Shown here one piece after another: positions 1 to 6,854 of a stretch of DNA of 16,086 nucleotides (its first letter is position 1; every line of letters starts with the position of its first letter). A program made the position numbers and the translations under genes. Below the pieces are notes generated by a model. That model made no database searches. It was given only the letters and a program-made list of their open reading frames with translations, and was not told the origin of the DNA. The DNA comes from Actinomycetes bacterium (GTDB lineage: Bacteria > Actinomycetota > Acidimicrobiia > Acidimicrobiales > Microtrichaceae), in the NCBI GenBank assembly GCA_023392475.1, contig JAEVZA010000065.1, positions 1-16,086 of the forward strand, read 5' to 3'.

Positions 1-1275
1 GTTCCCGGTGGTGCCGTTGAGGGCGCCCGTACCGCCGCCCCCGGCGGTCGAACCGGCCCCGGCCTTGTTGGCCGCACCGGCGGGCGCGTTGTGCAGGGTG
101 GGTGGCGGCGGCGCGTTGCAGGTCGCCGTGGGCGGCCGGGGCGGGGCGCCCGGGATCTTGGCGATGGCGTCGAGCGCGATGTTCACGAGCGGGACGGAGA
201 GGCGCGAGTACAGCAGCGGCTCCGCGCGGTCCTGGCCCTTGCACACCGCGTAGTTCAGGTACCCGGCCAGCACCGCCCCCTTGTCCGCGGGGAAGCCGTT
301 CGTCTGGGCGATCGCGTACGAGTACGTCGACGGGAAGTACGCCCGCGGGTCACCGCCCGTGTAGCTCAGCTTGAAGGTGCCCGGCGCCGACGGGTCGGGC
401 GTGGCGTAGCCGAGCGCCACGGTCGAGTTCGCCGGGTTCGGCGGCGTGAACACGCCGGCCGGGTTCTGCACCTGCGCGGCCGGCAGGCCGGTCACCTTCG
501 TGTAACCGGTCTCGATGTAGGTGACCGTGTCGGCGTTGGCACCCACGGAGCGGCCGATGCCGTCCGACGCGAACGCGGTGAACACGGACCCGTAGCCGCT
601 CGGCCACTGCGAGATCGGCTGGCCCTTCCCGAGGTACTGGTCCTGGTTGTAGTTGCCGCTCGTGATGAAGGACTTGAACTGGTTCCAGACCGCCGCGGCA
701 CGGGCGATGCAGAACTCGCTCAGCACGTAGCTCGTGCCGGAGCGGTCCGAGCGGACGACCGGCCGCACCTTCCGCGCCGGGAGCGGGACCCCCGGGTTGG
801 TCGCCGCGATCGACGGGTCGTTCCACATGATGTCGGGGACGGTGAACAGCCGGCAGGCGGCGTCGGCCGTGAGCTTCAGCCCGGTGATCCGGCTCCCGTT
901 GCTGCCGACGAGGTTGAAGAGGAACGCCAGCGCGCCGGCGCTCGTCGGCACGTACACGAACGGCGCCCGGCGCTGGGCGGCGCCGAGCTCCTCCGGGAGG
1001 AACGGGATGTCGCTCTGGCCGAAGTCGATGGCGCCGGAGCTGAACTTGTCACGACCGAAGCCGGAGCCGGCGGACGTGTAGTTGATCTTCAGGTTGTACG
1101 GCGGCTTGGCGACGTCCGCCCGCCACTGCGACACCTCGAGGCCGACGAACGACGAGCCGCCGCCGGTGACGATCGGACCGTCGGCGGACGCGGGCGAGGC
1201 GCCCACGCCGGCCACGACGGCGAGGAGGCCGACGACGGCCAGCGCCCGGGCGAGGAGGGTGGCGGTGCGCCTCAT
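1..1275 (-). CDS. pstS: Phosphate ABC transporter substrate-binding protein PstS (3' end beyond the window)
   Basis: Extracytoplasmic phosphate-binding subunit of the Pst importer, which captures inorganic phosphate and delivers it to PstC/PstA. The frame is open from ATG at 1275 to base 1, giving 425 codons without a stop, so the C-terminus is missing. Residues 1-31 form a Sec signal peptide (Arg-rich start, Leu/Val/Ala core, likely cleavage after ASA). Phosphate-site motifs follow in the usual order: TGGGSSF (37-43), TSAGSG (67-72), DFGQSDIP (84-91), RSDRSGTSY (175-183) and SDGIGRSVGAN (237-247). From about residue 377 a Pro-rich then Gly/Ala-rich low-complexity tail begins, which looks like a wall-spanning linker to an anchor beyond the edge. 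The start overlaps the pstB stop as ATGA, so translation is probably coupled. Lying last in the operon is unusual. Identification is confident; the type of anchor is unknown. Confidence 0.95.
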   Translation of the reverse strand, partial: MRRTATLLARALAVVGLLAVVAGVGASPASADGPIVTGGGSSFVGLEVSQWRADVAKPPYNLKINYTSAGSGFGRDKFSSGAIDFGQSDIPFLPEELGAAQRRAPFVYVPTSAGALAFLFNLVGSNGSRITGLKLTADAACRLFTVPDIMWNDPSIAATNPGVPLPARKVRPVVRSDRSGTSYVLSEFCIARAAAVWNQFKSFITSGNYNQDQYLGKGQPISQWPSGYGSVFTAFASDGIGRSVGANADTVTYIETGYTKVTGLPAAQVQNPAGVFTPPNPANSTVALGYATPDPSAPGTFKLSYTGGDPRAYFPSTYSYAIAQTNGFPADKGAVLAGYLNYAVCKGQDRAEPLLYSRLSVPLVNIALDAIAKIPGAPPRPPTATCNAPPPPTLHNAPAGAANKAGAGSTAGGGGTGALNGTTGN

Positions 1276-2357
1276 CCGAACCTCCCGTTGACGTAGTCGA
1301 GCGTCCGGGGGTCGGACGGGTTCGAGAACAGGCGCTCGGTGAGGCCCGACTCGACGATCCGGCCGGGCTGGCCGAGCGTCTCCACGAGGAAGAACGCGCA
1401 GTCGTCGCTCACGCGCTGGGCCTGCTGCATGTTGTGCGTGACGATCACGATGGTGATGTCGTCGCAGAGCTCGCGGATCGTCTGCTCGATGACGCGGGTG
1501 GAGATCGGGTCCAGCGCCGAGCACGGCTCGTCCATGAGCAGCACGTCGGGGTGGACCGCGAGCGACCGGGCGATGCACAGCCGCTGCTGCTGGCCACCCG
1601 AGAGCGACATGCCGCCCTCGTGCAGGCGGTCCTTGACCTCCTCCCACAGGCCGGCCCGGCGCAGGCACTGCTCCACGAGCGCCTCGGGGTCCTCCGTCGA
1701 CGTGCCGCTGAGGCCGAGCCCGGCCAGCACGTTGTCCGCGATCGTCATGGCCGGGAAGGGGTTCGGCTTCTGGAACACCATGCCGATGCGCAGGCGGACC
1801 TCGGTGGGGCTGAGGTCCTCGGAGTAGATGTCGGTCCCGTTCAGCAGCACCTGCCCGGCGAGGGCGGCGCCCGGCACGAGCTCGTGCATCCGGTTGAGGG
1901 CTCGGAGGAACGTCGACTTGCCGCAGCCGGAGGGGCCGATGAGCGCCGTCACGCGACCGGGCTCCATGGACAGCGAGCACCGGTCGAGCACCTTGCGGCC
2001 GCTGAACCACATGCTCAGGTCGAGGGCGTCGAGCCGCGCCGACGCCTGGTCCTCGCGGAGACCGACGGTGCTGACGTCGCCGGTCGCCGGATCGGCGGGT
2101 GACGGGCCGACGTCGACGACGACGGGCTGCGCGACGTCGGTCGGCGCGTCGACGGGATCCCACAGCCCGGCCTCCTCGAGGCCAACGGGGGCGTCGGTGA
2201 GGTCGATGCCGGCCTCGGGCTCGGGCGCCGGCGGGTCGGTGGCGACACCGCCCGCGTCGTGGCGCAGCTCCGGGGGCACCTCGACCCCGACCGGCGGCAC
2301 GAAGGGCGGCGGCGTCTGCGGCCACGGCGGCGGCACGGCCTGCAGGTGGTCGGTCAT
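1272..2357 (-). CDS. pstB: Phosphate ABC transporter ATP-binding protein PstB with a long N-terminal extension
   Basis: Cytoplasmic ATPase that powers phosphate import through PstC/PstA. It has 361 residues. The ABC domain starts near residue 107 and has Walker A GPSGCGKST (141-149), Q-loop Q196, signature LSGGQQQR (252-259), Walker B VLLMDEP (272-278) and switch His308. VFQKPNPFP (194-202) and NRMHELVPGA (155-164) are typical of PstB. PstB is usually about 250-280 residues; here roughly the first 105 are a Pro-rich, acidic, apparently disordered extension. The start at 2357 is favoured because its ATG overlaps the pstA stop as ATGA, and no ATG or GTG closer to the ABC domain was found in the part checked. 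The stop overlaps pstS in the same way. The extension's function is unknown. Confidence 0.96.
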   Translation of the reverse strand: MTDHLQAVPPPWPQTPPPFVPPVGVEVPPELRHDAGGVATDPPAPEPEAGIDLTDAPVGLEEAGLWDPVDAPTDVAQPVVVDVGPSPADPATGDVSTVGLREDQASARLDALDLSMWFSGRKVLDRCSLSMEPGRVTALIGPSGCGKSTFLRALNRMHELVPGAALAGQVLLNGTDIYSEDLSPTEVRLRIGMVFQKPNPFPAMTIADNVLAGLGLSGTSTEDPEALVEQCLRRAGLWEEVKDRLHEGGMSLSGGQQQRLCIARSLAVHPDVLLMDEPCSALDPISTRVIEQTIRELCDDITIVIVTHNMQQAQRVSDDCAFFLVETLGQPGRIVESGLTERLFSNPSDPRTLDYVNGRFG

Positions 2358-3505
2358 CGTGCGGCTCCCCGCTTGCGGGCGCCCCGCTCCCCCACGACAC
2401 GAGCGGTCACGAAGAGGACGAGCACCATGATGATGAGGACGAGCGCACCGGTCCACGCGCGGTCGATCTGCGCCTGGTTCGGCTCGCGCAGCAGGCCCCA
2501 GATGAAGAGCGGGAGGTCGGCCTGCGGCCCGTTGAACGGGTTGTAGTTGGTGACGGAGCTGCCGAACGCCGTCAGCAGCACCGGTGCGGTCTCGCCGACC
2601 GCGCGGGCGATCCCGAGGATCGAGGCCGTGATCAGGCCGGCGCGGGCCGTGGGCAGCACCACCTGCATCACCGAGCGCCACTGGGGCGCGCCGAGCGCGA
2701 GCGCCGACTCCCGGAGGCCGTCGTCGATCGTCCGCAGGATCTCCTCCGAGGTCCGGGTGACGATCGGGATCATCATGATCGAGAGGGCGACGCCGGCCGA
2801 GGCGCCGGAGAAGCCGTGGCCGCTGTTCACCCAGATCGTGAACACGATGAGGCCGGCGACGATCGACGGCAGGCCGCTCATCGCGTCGACCACGAACCGC
2901 ACCGGGACGGCGAGGCGGCCCTTGATCTCGTGCAGGTAGACGGCGGTCAGGATGGCGATCGGGACCGAGATCACGGTGGCGATCAGCATCTGCTGGATGG
3001 TGCCGACGATGGCGTGGTACGCCCCGCCGCCGGGATCGAGGGGTCCGACCTCCGCCATGTCCTCGGTGAAGAAGCTCCAGCTGAGCCCGCCGACGCCCTT
3101 GATGAAGACGAAGATGATCATCCAGGCGAGCACCGCGACGGCGAGCGCCCCGGTCGTCCAGATCAGCGTGGTCATCAGCCGGTCGAGCGCCACCACCTTG
3201 CTGGTGCGGTCGCGGGCCATCAGGTACGTGGTGGTCAGGAACCAGACGAGGGCCCAGATCCCGAAGGTGAGCGGGTCCTGCCAGTCCATGACCTGGCACA
3301 GGACCCAGCTGGCACCGAGCGCGGACCCGGCGCAGAGCAGCAGCTCCATGCGGTCCTTGCCGGTGAGCTGCCGGGGCCGCATCGGCTCCTGCTCGAGGGC
3401 GCGGGGCGGCCAGTCGTCTCCACCCCGGGCGTCGGGATCGAACCCGGGTCGCTCCCCGTCCGTCGGCGGCGGCGAGGCCGGCGTCGGTGGGATCAGGAGG
3501 GTCAT
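2354..3505 (-). CDS. pstA: Phosphate ABC transporter permease PstA with extra N-terminal membrane segments
   Basis: Inner-membrane permease that pairs with PstC to form the phosphate channel. It has 383 residues against about 280-300 for most PstA proteins. The cytoplasmic coupling (EAA) loop is clear at about 266-285 (ESALALGAPQWRSVM), followed by the PstA/PstC hallmark ARAVGETAPVL (300-310). GLPSIVAGL (211-219) is also typical. Residues 1-50 are Pro-rich and polar. Residues 53-96 hold two extra predicted helices before the first normal transmembrane segment at about 113-135, suggesting eight helices instead of six. ATG at 3505 has a good ribosome-binding site (GAGGA, 5 nt upstream). Thirty-two bases separate it from the pstC stop, and it overlaps pstB by ATGA. 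Identification is confident; the role of the extra helices is unknown. Confidence 0.95.
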   Translation of the reverse strand: MTLLIPPTPASPPPTDGERPGFDPDARGGDDWPPRALEQEPMRPRQLTGKDRMELLLCAGSALGASWVLCQVMDWQDPLTFGIWALVWFLTTTYLMARDRTSKVVALDRLMTTLIWTTGALAVAVLAWMIIFVFIKGVGGLSWSFFTEDMAEVGPLDPGGGAYHAIVGTIQQMLIATVISVPIAILTAVYLHEIKGRLAVPVRFVVDAMSGLPSIVAGLIVFTIWVNSGHGFSGASAGVALSIMMIPIVTRTSEEILRTIDDGLRESALALGAPQWRSVMQVVLPTARAGLITASILGIARAVGETAPVLLTAFGSSVTNYNPFNGPQADLPLFIWGLLREPNQAQIDRAWTGALVLIIMVLVLFVTARVVGERGARKRGAAR

Positions 3506-3537
3506 GGCCGTCCTCGGTGGTCGCGGTGCGGCATCGG

Positions 3538-4518
3538 TCAGGCGGCGATCTGGGAGCGGCGCACGATGGCGCGCGCTGCCAGGTTCACGACGAGGGTCAT
3601 GGCGAAGAGCGCCAGGCCGGCGGCGATCAGTCCGTTGATCTCGGCTCCCTGCGCCTCACCGAACTTGGTGGCGATCAGGGCGGAGATCGAGCTGCTCCCC
3701 TGCGTGAGGATGTTGGGGTTCGCGTCGTAGATGAAGGCGATGACGAGGACGACGGCGATGGTCTCGCCGAGCGCCCGGCCGAAGCCCAGCAGCACCGACC
3801 CGACGATGCCGCTGCGACCGAACGGCAGCACGACGTCGCGGATCATCCCCCACTTGCTGCCGCCGAGCGCCAGCGCACCCTCGCACTGGACCCTCGGGCA
3901 CTGCGCCATCACGTCGCGGGACACCGACGTGATGATCGGGATGCACATGAGGGCCACGACGGCCCCGGCGACGAAGCTCGACTGCCGCAGGGAGGCGTCG
4001 GCCTCGGGCAGCCGGAAGAAGGGCAGCGCGTTGAGGTGGACCGACAGCCAGCGGGCCACCCCGGTCAGCGGGTCCTGCAGGGCGAAGAACCCCCACATGC
4101 CGAAGATGAGGCTGGGGATGGCGGCGAGCAGGTCCACCGCGCTGGTGAGCAGGCGACGGATGCGGGCCGGCGCGTACTCGTTGATGAACAGCGCGAGGCC
4201 GAGCGCGATCGGCACGGCGACGACCAGGGCGACGACGGCGATGATGATCGTGTTGACGAGGATCCCGCCGACGCCGTACTTGCCCTCGTCCGGCCGCCAC
4301 TCCGAGCTGGTGAGGAAGTTCCACAGCCCGGAGGCGCTGATCGCCGGGACGGCCTTCCAGGTCAGGAAGACGCCGGTGGCGACCATGATCAGCAGGCAGA
4401 GGCCCGCCGCGCCGCTCGACAGGCCGCGGAAGATGCGGTCGCCGCGGGTGTGGGTCTGCTTGAAGGCGCGCGGCTGCTGCTCGGCCGGCGTGGTCGGGTC
4501 GGGGGTCGTCACGGCCAC
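3538..4518 (-). CDS. pstC: Phosphate ABC transporter permease PstC
   Basis: Membrane permease partner of PstA and first gene of the pst operon. From GTG at 4518 it has 326 residues, a normal PstC length. The reading frame stays open upstream to 4665, but that segment is Arg/Ala/Gly-rich and contains the candidate PHO box, so I reject the longer form. GTG at 4512 is an equally acceptable start. A Thr/Pro-rich cytoplasmic tail leads to the first membrane helix at about residue 34-52. NEYAPARIRR, DLLAAIPSLIFGMWG and the EAA loop at about 211-232 (EGALALGGSKWGMIRDVVLP) are family hallmarks, followed by GRALGETIAVV. No Shine-Dalgarno is obvious before GTG. A weak CACACT box lies 6 nt upstream, so the mRNA may be leaderless. 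Phosphate control is inferred from the repeats at 4562-4590. Confidence 0.94.
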   Translation of the reverse strand: MAVTTPDPTTPAEQQPRAFKQTHTRGDRIFRGLSSGAAGLCLLIMVATGVFLTWKAVPAISASGLWNFLTSSEWRPDEGKYGVGGILVNTIIIAVVALVVAVPIALGLALFINEYAPARIRRLLTSAVDLLAAIPSLIFGMWGFFALQDPLTGVARWLSVHLNALPFFRLPEADASLRQSSFVAGAVVALMCIPIITSVSRDVMAQCPRVQCEGALALGGSKWGMIRDVVLPFGRSGIVGSVLLGFGRALGETIAVVLVIAFIYDANPNILTQGSSSISALIATKFGEAQGAEINGLIAAGLALFAMTLVVNLAARAIVRRSQIAA

Positions 4519-4561
4519 GGCCGGAGTGTGGCCGACCAAGGTGGCGCGGAATCGACGTGAC

Positions 4562-4590
4562 GGGGAACGAGCGGGTGAACGTCGGTGAAC
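4562..4590 (-). promoter_or_regulatory. Candidate PHO box (PhoP-type response regulator site) upstream of pstC
   Basis: Reading the minus strand, GTTCACC (4590-4584), GTTCACC (4580-4574) and GTTCCCC (4568-4562) occur in the same direction. Streptomyces PhoP sites are direct repeats of 11-nt units close to GTTCACC plus four bases. Here the spacings are 10 and 12 instead of 11, so the site is imperfect. It ends 43 nt before the pstC GTG at 4518. Binding is inferred, not shown. Confidence 0.6.
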
Positions 4591-4664
4591 AGCGACCGTC
4601 CTGGCCCGGCGTCCACCTGCCGTTCCGCGGCGCGCACCGGCGGCTCCACCCGCCGTTCCCGACA

Positions 4665-4718
4665 CCGTTCTGTGTCGCAGAACGGGGGTCAGGGCCCCCG
4701 TTCCACATCACAGAACGG
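4665..4718. terminator. 54-bp nested inverted repeat, probable terminator of the 4736-5893 gene and member of a repeat family
   Basis: Outer arms CCGTTCTGTG (4665-4674) and CACAGAACGG (4709-4718) are perfectly complementary. Inside lie AACGGGGG (4681-4688) and CCCCCGTT (4695-4702) around a 6-nt loop, separated from the outer arms by unpaired 6-nt stretches. Two side-by-side hairpins can form instead: CCGTTCTG/CAGAACGG (4665-4672 with 4678-4685) and CCCGTTC/GAACGGG (4697-4703 with 4713-4719). It starts 17 nt after the stop of the minus-strand gene at 4736 and lies upstream of pstC. No U-tract follows. The arms closely match the element at 6722-6775. The 4519-4735 intergenic region otherwise holds only the PHO box and two further CCGTTC copies (4620, 4653). 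Confidence 0.65.
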
Positions 4719-4735
4719 GAGGTGCGCCCGTCCGC

Positions 4736-5893
4736 TCAGGTCAGCGGGAGGTAGTAGTCCTCGGGGGCCTCGTCGGGCATCTCCTGGCTGCCGAGCTCCG
4801 AGCCGATGGCGACCAGCAGGTCGTACACGTGCGGCGGCACGTCGCGCGGGACGCTCCAGTCGAGCTCGTCGGCCACGCCGGCCACCGCGGCGAACGGCTT
4901 GAGGAACGTGAAGTACACCTCGGCGCCGCAGCGGATCATCTCGTCGGGCTCCATGCGGGCGATGCGCCGGTAGAGGGCGCGCTCGGCCGTGCGGCAGGCC
5001 GACGCGATCGCGTCGATCTCGTCGAGCGGGACGGGACGCAGCGATCCCGGCGGCTCGTCGTCGGTGGTGAAGAGGCTGAAGCCGACGAGGCGCTCCAGGT
5101 AGTCCTCGGGGTCGGTGTTGGAGGTGCCGAAGTCCGTGATGCGGACCCGCACGTCGTCGAGGACGAGCCCGGCGACGAGGTGGCGGTACGGGACGCCCGC
5201 GTCCTCGGCGACGTCCGACCACCAGAAGTCGCTGCGGCCCATCCGGTAGAAGTCCCGGACGACCATCGTCCGGCCGGCCGGCCCGAGCCCGAGCGCCCCG
5301 AGGTCGTACGGGCCCGTGTCGCCGGCGCCGACGCGGGTGTCGAAGTAGAGCAGGAAGAGGTAGTTGACGAGCGTGGCGTTGAACTTCCGGAGCCGGCCGC
5401 GCAGCTCGTCGTCCACGGGCACGGCGCCCCCTGCCAGCGCGTGCACCACGTCGTGGTCGTACACGTGGACCACGCCGCCCGCGTCGTCCGCCATGCGGGT
5501 GCCGTCGCCCCGGAACCCCTTGGTGGCGCGGTCCCAGAAGTCGAGCATCGCGTGGGCGCCCTCGACCGAGTCGAAGGTGGGGTCGAACTGCGTGTACACC
5601 TTGCGGCCCAGCAGGAAGAAGTTCGCGATCGACCACAGGAACACCGTGTTGACCTGCGCGCCGGGGCGACGGCCCGAGGCGCCGACCTGCTCCGCCGGCA
5701 TCGCCGCGTCGATCGCCCGCACCATGTCGGGGTAGCGGAGGAACGCCTCGGCGCAGGCCACGAGGATGTACGGCGTGACCGGGATGAGCTGCGACTGGTA
5801 GCTGGTGCGCTCGGTCGTGAGCCGGTGGGCGATCGGCGAGTGGTAGGCGATCAGCTCGTCGGCCCGCCGGCGCATCGCCGCCTCGTCAGGCAC
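4736..5893 (-). CDS. Uncharacterised protein coupled to a phosphohistidine swivel-domain protein
   Basis: I do not recognise this family. From GTG at 5893 it has 385 residues, with no signal peptide and no clear membrane helix, so it is probably cytosolic. Composition suggests a mostly helical, acidic enzyme-like protein. Notable stretches are a His/Asp cluster at 143-151 (HVYDHDVVH), which could bind metal or act in catalysis; an aromatic block at 214-227 (DFYRMGRSDFWWSD); and hydrophobic stretches at about 82-96 and 176-184. No Walker A motif, ATP-grasp signature or Rossmann glycine loop is visible. GTG at 5893 follows GGGG by 7 nt and overlaps the upstream gene's TGA by only 8 nt. An in-frame GTG at 5911 would add six residues. 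The overlap with the swivel-domain gene implies coupled translation and probably a joint function. Confidence 0.85.
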   Translation of the reverse strand: MPDEAAMRRRADELIAYHSPIAHRLTTERTSYQSQLIPVTPYILVACAEAFLRYPDMVRAIDAAMPAEQVGASGRRPGAQVNTVFLWSIANFFLLGRKVYTQFDPTFDSVEGAHAMLDFWDRATKGFRGDGTRMADDAGGVVHVYDHDVVHALAGGAVPVDDELRGRLRKFNATLVNYLFLLYFDTRVGAGDTGPYDLGALGLGPAGRTMVVRDFYRMGRSDFWWSDVAEDAGVPYRHLVAGLVLDDVRVRITDFGTSNTDPEDYLERLVGFSLFTTDDEPPGSLRPVPLDEIDAIASACRTAERALYRRIARMEPDEMIRCGAEVYFTFLKPFAAVAGVADELDWSVPRDVPPHVYDLLVAIGSELGSQEMPDEAPEDYYLPLT

Positions 5894-6227
5894 GGACGAA
5901 CCCCACGTCACCCGAGCAGTCGAGCTCCACCTCGGCCAGCTGCTCCGGGAGCTCGTCCAGCTCGGCGCCCATCACGCACGGGATCTGGAACTCCCGGGTG
6001 ACGATGCCGATGTGGCTGCGCGTCGTGCCCGCCGTGCAGATGACGCCGACGAGGTCGTGGTACATCGGCGTCAGGAAGGTGGCGCCGGCGTCCCGGACCA
6101 CGACGATGGCGTCGGTGACCTCCTCGTCGAGGAGGTCGAGCACGTCGTCGGGTCCCTCGAGCACCCGCAGCCGACCCCGCACCGGCTCCGTCGTGAACAC
6201 CGGTTGACCCCGCCCGATCTCGCGCAT
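5886..6227 (-). CDS. Stand-alone PEP-utilizer mobile (phosphohistidine swivel) domain protein
   Basis: A 113-residue protein corresponding to the swivelling domain of PEP synthase, PPDK and enzyme I, in which a His carries phosphate between active sites. The core TAGTTRSHIGIVTREFQIP (66-83, followed by CVMG) matches the family pattern GGxTSHxAIvARelgIPaVvG, with His72 as the phospho-acceptor position. The flanks also fit: an early RGRLRVLEG strand, DAIVVV (39-44), and a final ELDCSGDVGFV strand. The motif is divergent, with TTRSH for GxTSH. The usual ATP- or PEP-binding partner domains are absent, so how it is phosphorylated is unclear; the overlapping downstream gene is the obvious candidate partner. 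ATG at 6227 lies 7 nt after TACGAT, which suggests a leaderless start. ATG at 6236 would add three residues. Confidence 0.85.
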   Translation of the reverse strand: MREIGRGQPVFTTEPVRGRLRVLEGPDDVLDLLDEEVTDAIVVVRDAGATFLTPMYHDLVGVICTAGTTRSHIGIVTREFQIPCVMGAELDELPEQLAEVELDCSGDVGFVRA

Positions 6228-6234
6228 CCGGGGC

Positions 6235-6286
6235 ATCGTAGGGGGACCGCCCGGCCCCGGGACGGGACTCCGGGCACCTGTAGGGT
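6235..6286. promoter_or_regulatory. Divergent promoter region for the swivel-domain and SCP2 genes
   Basis: On the minus strand TACGAT (6240-6235) lies 7 nt before ATG 6227. On the plus strand TAGGGT (6281-6286) lies 8 nt before GTG 6295. Both look like actinobacterial -10 boxes placed so that transcription would begin at or near the start codon. The space between them holds the palindrome CCCGGCCCCGGG and a tandem GGGAC, a possible shared operator. No good -35 hexamer is visible. Confidence 0.5.
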
Positions 6287-6294
6287 GTCCGGCC

Positions 6295-6684
6295 GTGGTC
6301 GGGTACCTGAGCGACGAGTGGCTGGACCGGGCGGGCGAGGCGATCGCCGGGAGCGACGCGCTCGCGGCGGCGTCGGCCGACCTGGACCTGACGATCGCCT
6401 ACGAGATCACCGGTGCGCCGACGGGCAAGTGCCAGTACGCGATCCGGCTCGACGAGGGCAGCGCGTCGCTCGAGCGCAGCGCCGTGGCCGACGCGCCGGT
6501 GTCCTTCCAGCTCGACTACGACACCGCGGCCGCGATCGCCCAGGGCGAGCTCTCCGCCCAGGCGGCGTTCATGCAGGGGCGGATCAAGCTCGGCGGCGAC
6601 GTCATGGTCCTCATCCGGGACGCCGCGGCGCTCGACGGGATCGACGACGCGCTCGCCGACCTCCGCGCCGACACCGAGTTCTGA
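6295..6684 (+). CDS. SCP2 sterol/lipid-carrier domain protein
   Basis: A 129-residue cytosolic protein that is essentially a single SCP2 fold, a hydrophobic pocket for lipids or acyl chains; the ligand cannot be told from sequence. Family features are the alternating strands at about 31-75 (DLTIAYEIT, KCQYAIRL, ASLER, VSFQLDY), the helix TAAAIAQGEL (77-86), and the hallmark AAFMQGRIKLGGDVMVLI (90-107), which matches the usual phiphi.G.i...Gd....... ending. The GTG start follows TAGGGT by 8 nt with no Shine-Dalgarno, suggesting a leaderless mRNA. It is divergent from the swivel-domain gene. The last three codons, including the stop, form part of an 18-bp tandem repeat. SCP2 proteins in actinobacteria often accompany steroid or fatty-acyl metabolism, but no such genes are seen here. 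Confidence 0.85.
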   Translation: MVGYLSDEWLDRAGEAIAGSDALAAASADLDLTIAYEITGAPTGKCQYAIRLDEGSASLERSAVADAPVSFQLDYDTAAAIAQGELSAQAAFMQGRIKLGGDVMVLIRDAAALDGIDDALADLRADTEF

Positions 6685-6728
6685 CCCGTTCCCGAGCTCT
6701 GACCCGTTCCCGAGTTCTGACCCGTTCT
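6675..6728 (+). repeat. Three tandem 18-bp units duplicating the stop region of the SCP2 gene
   Basis: Units at 6675-6692, 6693-6710 and 6711-6728 read CGAGTTCTGACCCGTTCC with few changes (C for T at 6697; the last base differs in unit 3). Because 18 is a multiple of three, each unit repeats Glu-Phe/Leu-stop in the same frame, giving three in-frame TGA codons. The third unit runs into the arm of the inverted repeat at 6722. Confidence 0.9.
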
Positions 6729-6775
6729 GTTGAGCGGAACCGAGTGGATCCACTCGGTTCCGCACAACAGAACGG
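6722..6775. terminator. 54-bp near-perfect palindrome, probable terminator after the SCP2 gene
   Basis: Outer arms CCGTTCTGTT (6722-6731) and AACAGAACGG (6766-6775) enclose a fully self-complementary 30-bp core (6734-6763, centred on the GATC at 6747-6750); only two 2-nt mismatches separate arm and core. This is a very strong stem, 38 nt after the SCP2 stop. It has the same total length and arm sequence as 4665-4718 but a different centre. There is no T-tract. Confidence 0.75.
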
Positions 6776-6781
6776 TACGGG

Positions 6782-6835
6782 AGGACAGCACGGTGCGGAG
6801 AGGACAGCACGGTGCGGGAGGACAGCAGGGTGCGG
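6782..6835 (+). repeat. Three near-tandem copies of a 17-bp unit
   Basis: AGGACAGCACGGTGCGG occurs at 6782-6798 and 6801-6817, and with one change at 6819-6835, spaced 19 and 18 bp apart. The array lies between the palindrome and the promoter of the glycosylase gene. It is not coding in any convincing frame. Confidence 0.85.
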
Positions 6836-6854
6836 GGCGAGGGCGGCCACGTCG

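Noticed and set aside
4519..4665. Longer N-terminus for PstC
   Set aside because: The added residues are low-complexity and the stretch carries the PHO-box repeats; family length is met from 4518.
6675..6835. CRISPR-like array
   Set aside because: The repeats are 17-18 bp and contiguous or nearly so, with no spacers of 25-40 bp and no cas genes nearby.
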